Positions 48,601 through 57,600 of a DNA stretch of 64,000 bases are shown here, piece after piece. A program made the translations under genes and the position numbers. Each line of letters starts with the position of its first letter. Position 1 is the first letter of the stretch. Below the pieces are notes generated by a model. It made no database searches, was not told where the DNA came from, and saw only the letters and a program-made list of their open reading frames with translations. The stretch spans positions 1 through 64,000 of the forward strand of contig CAJQUW010003609.1 in the NCBI GenBank assembly GCA_907163375.1, given 5' to 3'. The DNA comes from Prostheceraeus crozeri. Lineage: Eukaryota; Platyhelminthes; Polycladida; Euryleptidae.

Positions 48601-51600
48601 CGCGTTGAAGTTTGTTAAAAACAACTTAAGAACCACAATGAACCAGGACCGTCCAAATGACTTGATGGTCATTGCAGTTGAAGCAGCTCGATCCCAGAAG
48701 TTATCACTGGCCGCTTGCCGGGACTACTTCTGGGAATCATTTGCTGATAGCTTTTCCACTGTGCGAAATCTATCATAAAAGCAGCTCTTTACTTGTGGTC
48801 TCTATATGCCTATCTACATGTACCCGTACATTTAAGATTTAGGACATAAAATTAACTAGGCCTATACAAGAAGAAATCAATTGTATGTACGTGCAAACAG
48901 TGTATTTCAAGACCAGCCTATACTTCAAGTTGTAAATCGGTTTTTCTACATTATAGGTATGAAAGCATTCTGATTACACTTAGTGTTAGTAGCCTAGCAT
49001 ATCAGCAACATTAGGCCTATACAATTACAAGTGTGCAAGTTGCTTTTATGAAACATTTCAAATGTAATGCATGCAGTTTACATGTAGAGGCCTATATCGG
49101 TAGGCCTACATGTCTATTACCGGTGTATACATACACATAATTGTGCGACGTTTGCTTGTACATGTACGTGAATAACACAGAAATTTCCTATTCTCGTTTT
49201 TATTGCTAGATCTAACAATGTAAGTTCATAGCTTATCCCAAGTTTGTGCTTGTGCCATGAAATCCAAAGACGATTGATGAAATCCATGATACCATGCCGA
49301 TAGATTTTCTTAGAGTCATTTTTTGTTGACGTGTAGTTTACCCTCAACCAATTTAATTTTTTGTGCATGAACTGCCTTCATAGCACCGAAATTTGTTTTA
49401 CCGATTTTTGTGTGACTGAATCCAAAGACGACTGATGAATCCATGCCATGCCAACAGATTTTCTTAGAATCATTTTTTGTAAACGTGTAATTTTCCTCAT
49501 AACCAGTTGTACTTTTTATGCTTAATTGTTAGACTTCACAGCACCATTTTTACAAGCTTTTTCATCCTCGTTATTGTTTTCTTGATCATTTTGAATTGTT
49601 TTCGATCCACATCACTAGATTTTGTGAGAGTACCAGCTTATAATACTCAGTAGGTATATTGTTTCCCTTGTCAATCGTGTTTTCGAAGATTGAATTGTTA
49701 AATAGCTGAGTTTCAGATATCTCCAAAGCGGTGTGTTGTCTACGTGTATCACGTAATTTTTCAGAGATAATAAAATATAAAACTTGTTTATCTTAACTCT
49801 GTTGCTATCACTTTAAACAGTGTAAAAGGGCGAATGAATGAATTAGAATTCAACAATCAGAATAGCAAGAAATAGAAAATTCAAAATATGTACATTTATA
49901 CGCCTACAGGCCCATGGGGGTTGACAGCAAGGGTCACGGTCACGGGTGAAAGTCAATGGTGTGGCGTGGACCCATAAACTTATGAACAATGATGTCACAA
50001 AAATAGGCCTGCTCAAGTTTTTGCGGCGCACGACGCCCCTGGTGACACGTGATCATAAAACATGACATAGCACGCGGTATGTCGGTGGCCTGAATAAGAC
50101 AATAGAAATTAAAGTCAAATTAGAGAAGAGGTAAATTAAAAGCAAATTCCTTCTGTACACACAAGGACGGACGGCGAAAGTGTATGGCGACGGCCTCAGC
50201 AGTCGAGAGTTCAAACTTCCCACGGCAGCATTTGAGAGTTGTGAACTTATACTATCTTCGATGACAGGCAAGGAGGTGACGGGTAATGGCCGATGATGGA
50301 GCGGACCTGCTCCTTCGATTTTCTCTCAACCATTTCGAGAATGCTCGTCGATGCGTCGTGTCAAAGGTCGAGCCGTCCTCCCAACGTAATCTGCTCCGCA
50401 GACACAGTCAAAATTGTAGACAACGTTGGTTCGGTTGAGAGGAGGCACCTGGTCTTTGACTCCATTGCTGGCTAGACGACATGTAGTAAAGAATGGGATC
50501 GGTTTGACATGGAGGTATGCACGTTCAATCGCTTTCTTGATTTTGTGGGATTCGTCTTCTCTGGCCTTCCCTTAGTATGGTAAGCGGAAGAAAATCACCT
50601 TCTTGTCTGCTGAGGGGAGTGTTGGACGGGTACATTCGGCTGAATACTTTCGGATAAACCATGCAGGATAGCCATTGCTAGCTAATACTTCACGGAGTTT
50701 CTCTTCTTCTGCGTCAAGATGGTACGGTGAACATAAGCGACGAGCACGGTGAAAAAGAGATCGTACAAGGTTGATTTTGTACGATTTAGGGCAAAAAGCA
50801 TTATAGTTCGTATACAGACCGGAAAAGGTAGGTTTGCGATAAATCGACGTCGTGATAGCACCATCAGTGGATGTATGAATCTTCACGTCAAGGAAGTGAT
50901 ATCCCGTGTCCTCAGTGAATTGAATATTGGGATGCATACTGTTAAACTTTGAGAGGAAGTGGTGCAATTTCACTTTCGGAAGAATCACATGATTGTCATC
51001 TTCATATCGAAGATATGAATGGATGTAATCACATTCAGAAATGATCATCTGTTCGTGATATCCAACGAAGATGTTCGCAAAAGATCCACTTAAAGGGCTT
51101 CCCATAGCCAGCCCATCTTTCTGTATATATGGCTTTCCATTAAAGACAAAATGAACGTGCTCAGTGACGGCTAAAAGCAATGTCCGCAGATTATCTTCTG
51201 ATATTGGCTTCTCAGCTAAAGTCAACTGAGGTCTTCTTGTACGGAACCATGAGTCGCATATAATGTCAATCGTTTCACGTAAAGGGATATTGGTGAAGAG
51301 GCTAGAGATGTCAAGAGAAGTCATGACCATGTCGTTTGGGTCGAACTTGACCTCCATTAGGTGATCTCTAAATTCGAACGAGTCTTTGATTGTATTTGAT
51401 GTAAACATTGAAAGAATAGGTTTCAACACTTTATCATCAAGATATTTCGCCAAAGTATGATAGTTCGAGTCGATCATCGAGATTATTGGTCGGAAAGGAC
51501 AGTCTGTTTTATGAATCTTTGGGAGACCATACATACGCGGGATTGTGGCGCCCGTTGGAATAAAGTCTTGAGCCTCTTTAGGTAATTCTCCAGCCTTCAT

Positions 51601-54600
51601 GAGTCGTTTCACGAGTTGAAGCAATTGTTTATGACCTTTACAGTCATTCCAATCGATATCCCAGTTGACTGACTGGAATTTGCTTTCATCACATAAGATT
51701 CTATTCAACTTCTCGGCATATTGTGTCTGAGTACATACCACTGAGGCATTGCCTTTATCTGTTTTGAAGATCAACAGTTTGCGTTCTTTCATGTCTCATT
51801 TGTCTCAATTGTTTTTAATTTATCTCTTCTCTAATTTGACTTTAATTTCTATTGTCTTATTCAGGCCACCGACATACCGCGTGCTATGTCATGTTTTATG
51901 ATCACGTGTCACGTGTCCATTCCGTCCGCTCTTCAGCGACACATGATATACACTCGTGCACTGGTGCTGTAAATGTAATTTTCATTCTGCCGTGATTCTC
52001 CATGAGATGCAGCGAGGCCCAGAATATATCGATGCCAGACATATTGCTGTTTTAACTGATTCTATTTGTTTGTTTCTAGTGGAAACCTTTACGGAAAGCC
52101 TCCCTTCACTCAGGGTCCCGCTTGCTCAAAATGTCCTGCAGGTTTTGGATTCTGCAAAGACTCTTTGTGTACTTCCGAACGAGTATGCGCCGGTGATTCA
52201 AGCTGCCGTAAGTCGAGATTATTGAAGACTATTGAACTATGATGTTTCAATGCAGTATATCTGAATTTTCAGGATGCACTGTTGATGCTGCTAAATGCGG
52301 AGAACATGGTACCTTTGATCCAAGCACATGTAAATGCAACTGCAAAGCTGGCTGGGACGGACTCAATTGTGAAAGTAAATAACGATATTAATATTTGTAA
52401 TATTTGTGTAATCAACTAGGCAGAATGCAATTGACTAAATTCATACACAGGTTTTCAGCTTGGAATTGTATGTATACAATATAGACAACTAGATGTTGTC
52501 CAGGAATTTTAAAAATATAGAAAATTCTTCAGACAAAAGCACTTAAGCGAACATGAAAACTTTTCTTGTTTTGTAAGCATGATAATGAATAAATATTTCG
52601 CAAAATAGTGGCGGCTCTTCCATTCGGACAACCAATGGTGAGTGCGACTCTAAAATTTGAAGGTCCGATTGCCAATTATTCGATTCGTCAACTCGGAAAT
52701 TCGAATAAATTTTCCGATCTGAATGCAAGTATTTTACTTCCGATTTGCGATCATCCGATTCAATTATCTCATTTTGGAGCAATTTGCTCATCCAATTTGA
52801 TTATCAAGAAAAATAGAATTAAATTATCTTTCATTATTTAAGGGGCTTTCATCAAGACTAATTAAAAGCATGTTTGACTATTTTTAATTCTTGGAATTCT
52901 GCTTTAATGAATTCATAAGTTGATCGCTTGCTATTCTTTATTGACTATCTCAAATCCAATGATCTCATTTGAATAGGCAACGCCTATACGTGAAATCATA
53001 AGAGCTAACCTGCTAGATGTCCTGAATAGCAATGCATAGTTTGCATATCATTTAACATTCATGCATGCTTTTGTAGATTTCTTGTACCGGTATAATGATA
53101 ATCTGGAGGAATACACGGTACATTGAGAAGTCTCTTAACTGCACAGTTAATTATCAAGTTTTGATCAGAGGAAAAAAATCAGAGAGATGATATCCAGAGA
53201 ATTTAACTTTCTTAGAAATAAAATATTTATAACAATGATACTGTAAAACAAATATTTCATTTCGATAAGCTTTCAAAACATATCCAAACATAATCCGTTG
53301 ATATGGGATTGTATTTATTTCTTCCCATAAAAGAGTAAATGACAGGCAGAGTTTTGTCTTCAATTCTACCTAAGTCATTCGTGCTGTTTCACCAAATTTG
53401 TAATTCGCTTAAATTATCATTTTTAACAAAAATATTGACGGAGCATAAAATCAGCAAAATGTAGACTACATACTGTTGCATGTAAAGTACAAACCCAATC
53501 ATTCGCACTTTACACTAGGCTAACAAAGAGCCCATAACACAACTCTAAAATTTTAAGAAATTACCATTTAGCACCACCGGCGCCATCGCTTGAATGATGG
53601 AATAAAAAATTCATCAAAATTCATTCATAGAGTAAGACAAGAATGGCGTCGACCTGGCGAGTCACAAGTCATTCAAAATTTTTGACAGTGGCATTGTGAT
53701 CATTCGATTCGCTTGGCGAGCGTTTTTCCAATTCTGAAAGTTCAGCTAATAATCGGATAATCGGAATTCTAGGCCACCTGTGCAGATTACTCTATTTTGG
53801 AGAACTCTTTTGTACTTAATCGCATACAGTATATTGAATTAAAAAGATAAAGGATTCGCATATATTGAATTTGAAAGAAAACTGTCAGCTCTTCGTAAGC
53901 GTTGATTTTTCTTAAATGCATGCCGCTCATTTATGCAGAAAACTGAATAGAGAAAGCTGTTTATGGAGTTTTAGATTTTTATATTTTTCTCGACATCAAT
54001 AAACTTTTACAAACTCAATTATTCCTTGCCATTGAGGCTTGAAGAGTGAACAAAGATCAACATTTGTCGTCACAGCCATAACCTGTGATCGTGCTGCAAA
54101 GTCATCGCTCACAATAAGATATCAGAATATCAATTGAATATCATTCAATACGCATGATGTTCAATTCAAAAAAGCAATAGAAAATGAATACACGCATCGC
54201 AGTCTACAAGCGAGAATATGAAGGAAGCATGAAACATTCTTTCAAAATTTGCTTTGAGAAATGGCTAATGCGATGACATTATAAATGCATTAAATCACAT
54301 AGCACTAAATTAAGCACATCTGTGAAGCGAGAATATGAGACTGTATTTAAATGATGAAGCAACAAGCAACAGCCTTTCTGAAAGTGAGGAATCGGGGATG
54401 GAAACAATATAATACTAACTGCTTAATACAAAGAGGATCATAAATCCGTATCTATCTTCACCGAATAATGTACAGGATTTAAGATAATAAAGACGCGACC
54501 ACTCTTTGCCTGCTGATATGTTGTTGATCGCCTTTAACATTTTCTATGAATGCTGGATGAGTAAATAATCTGGTCTTGCTTCATTTCAGAGGTGTGCGAA

Positions 54601-57600
54601 GATCCGGTTGACAAGATGTGTGAACCACGAAAACAATCAGGAGAATGTAAACCGAGTGCAAGTAACAAATTCTTCGTTGATATGATAATGAACTGCAAAG
54701 CTGCCTGTGGAATATGCAGTAAGTGGATCTTCCATGATATGTATGTACATGTATCATCTGCCTTTTGCAACAGGACGAGACACGCGCGAGCAGCACCCCT
54801 TTATTATCTAGAAGTACATCTATTATTTAACTACTATTATAACAAATATCAAGGTCATCGGCTGCACAGTATACAATGTCTCCTCGGCTGCTGTCTAGGA
54901 TCCTTCAACCAATTATTAATTGCAGATGCATGTACGTCGTCGTTAACTGATGACAAGAAATCATGAGGGACTATCAAAGACGGACTGATGTCAAAAATAG
55001 TTCCAATTTTAATTAATTGATGACATAGAATTTCGACTACAATTAATTGATTACTTAGCAATAGCAATTTCAATAACTGGTATAATCCTGCTGATATATC
55101 GTCACAGCCTACTTTGGGTTTCATACGTATAACTTACAAAACTATGATAAGCATCTTACAACAATCTGATAAAAAAATGATTCCGGCTTCCTAATTATTT
55201 TAAAGTCTCGGATAAATGCTTTGACTACTATTTAAATTCATGCATATCCTATAAACTTGCATCTTGTTGTCTATATTTCTGTTAGTATGATCAAAATATC
55301 AAAGTTAGCAACCCAAGTATTTGCAAAAAAATGTTGTTGGTGTCCATATTTTGGTATAGACAAGAACAACGATACGTTTTCAAACCTTTATCTATTTCGA
55401 CCAGCTCTTTGGTCATCATCAGAAGGAAGAATTTTACAGGGAGACATAATTCGAGATTCAAGCATGGGGGAATGGAGATAAACAAAATGACATCTCTATA
55501 CAAATGATGGAAATCATAGAGTTCGAAGGAAAGGAAGCAAGTGGCCCTCTACGATCTCTGAATAGAGATATTTTGAAAATGACCAATGTCTCTTTACACA
55601 TAGCATGATCAAATTTGTAGGTTGCAAAATGTAATATTCGCTCTAGGCCACGCGTTGCAGTCAAATACAACGTTGATACAAAATAAATGCCCACGTTTGG
55701 ATATTTTCATAAAGATGTCAAATAACAATATTATCTGGAGTAAAACCCGACTTCAAATAGAACCCAACACGTGAATTAAAAAAAATAATCATACACCCCA
55801 CGCCTAAATTCATCAGTTAAGAGGTGTTTCCGGGATTCATCACGAACCCACTAACTAGTAAATGCTATAATTTCTTCACTTTTAGGTGACCAACATAGCT
55901 TATTTCATAATTATTTTATTCCCCGAGGAGTTTCTCTCAGAATACAGCTGCTTGTTCAAGAAGTCCACTTTGATTGTTGTCTTAAGCGCTGATTATATAC
56001 CTTGATTAAAATGATAAGAAGTGACAGAATCGACAAAATTATTTATGGATACCTGTAGTGGTGTCAAGTACATTGGATATACAACAAATGATCTGACACA
56101 TATATGCAAACAGCATGTGAACAACGGATCCATCAGTGAACATCTCAAACAAGAACATAAAGTAGTGAAAGACTGCAACATCATCAGAGAGAACATCATC
56201 GTCCTGGCAAGATATGAATGAAAGAAAGATCTGGAGATAGCCGAAGCAATGCTAATAAAGAAGAATGAGCCGGTCCTCAATAAGCAAGACCAAGGACTTA
56301 CACGGCATCTAGCAGTGATGTAGAAAGACCTTTTCTTGTTTTTTGTTATTTAGTATCTCTTAGTATATTAAGTTTGATTTCTATATTGCATCTAGCTATC
56401 AAGCTCATTCATAGATTTTCGTATAATTATTGTACTAGGATTTGAATTTAGAATCAAATTAGCCTGTAATATGATTTCATTAGTTTGCCCTGAAGATGGA
56501 TGCTGTGGATATCCGCAGCGCTGGCTTTATAATACAATAGTTTGCAAGAATTGCATTTAAGTTCTCCAACATTGAAACAAATTAGTTTAATGAAAATTTG
56601 AAAAATGTTATGTTAAGCTTAATTATATTGACTGCGATATTTTATTTAATAATTCCTGCATATCGAACAATTTGCTGCCAAATTTCACGAACTTTAAATA
56701 TATATACAATCAATTCCCAAAATACTGTTAAGAAGATTAACCTCGCTTCTCAAAATGTAATACTTTTCATAGGAGCACAAATAACACTTCGAATGTCCTG
56801 TCTTATAGGGCTTACATTTCCTTGTAATTTCCAAGTAATTTTTGGGATCTTATTTCTTTCCTTGAGCTTCCAGCATTCTTTGAATAATTGCGTTTCATTT
56901 TTATACTTTGCATGGTTTAGCGACTTCTCATAACTTGCTTACCTCAATTTGAAATTGCCTTCTCTTCTCCCAATATATTCTTTTTCAGTATAATTCGGAT
57001 CTTCACATGTGATTACCGATGAGTACACATTACACAATGTTATCTGACAGGCACTCGTTTCCGAGTGGACAATTTTCTTTATCAGTGCAATTGCAAGTTT
57101 TCTTTTTAACTTCTTCTTTCTGCAAAACGCTTTTGCTGCGACCATTTATTATCCTCTTTACGTTAGGCATAGAGCTATAACTCAGTTTCAAAGTGTTCCG
57201 GTTAAATATCTTCGAGAATTTGTGATCCAGTGAGAAATGTTTGCCAATAAGTGTCAAAAAATACCTGACGATGTTCGTCGTAACGTTCTAACTAAAAGGC
57301 AGATTAAAGCAAATAATGGCCCACTTCCTTCTCTTTTCTTTTTTTGCATTGTCGCATCTGCACTTGGTTTCTTTTGATATACAGGTTGGTGTGCATATCC
57401 ATTTCGGTTGAATACATCTTGATAATACACAGAAGATTCTTTAAATATATTTTCGTCCAATGCTAGCTCCGATAATCTCTGTTCCACAATATTATGTACT
57501 TCGTTGATTATGTTCCTTATATGATTCGATTTAGAATTGATGTAAGTTACATTTTGGTCCGGTTTGCGGTAAGGTTTACAAGTCCCATTTGTTAAGTTAA

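Larger units (their letters stand above)
44830..50049 (+). mobile_element. Complete hAT transposon (5.2 kb) with transposase gene, 8-bp target duplication GTGACACG
   Basis: The element is 44838-50041. Left end CAGTGGCGTCGTGCC and right end GGCGCACGACGCCCCTG are inverted repeats. GTGACACG flanks both (44830-44837, 50042-50049). The transposase is on the + strand inside. The element also holds a tandem duplication at 46075-46300 and a second one at 49255-49545. It inserted into the 3' arm of PLE-2. Confidence 0.92.
44667..52075 (-). mobile_element. Penelope-like element PLE-2 with inverted ends, split by a hAT element
   Basis: The PLE consists of 44667-44837 plus 50050-52075. A 5.2-kb hAT sits between them. 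Without the hAT, the left arm (171 bp plus 50050 to about 50145) is the reverse complement of the right arm (about 51810-52075), giving inverted ends of about 265 bp. The RT lies on the minus strand, so the left arm is the true 3' end and the right arm an inverted copy of it at the 5' end, as in PLE-1. The right arm ends at 52075, four bases before exon 6 of the CAP gene. I found no target duplication at the outer borders. Confidence 0.8.
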
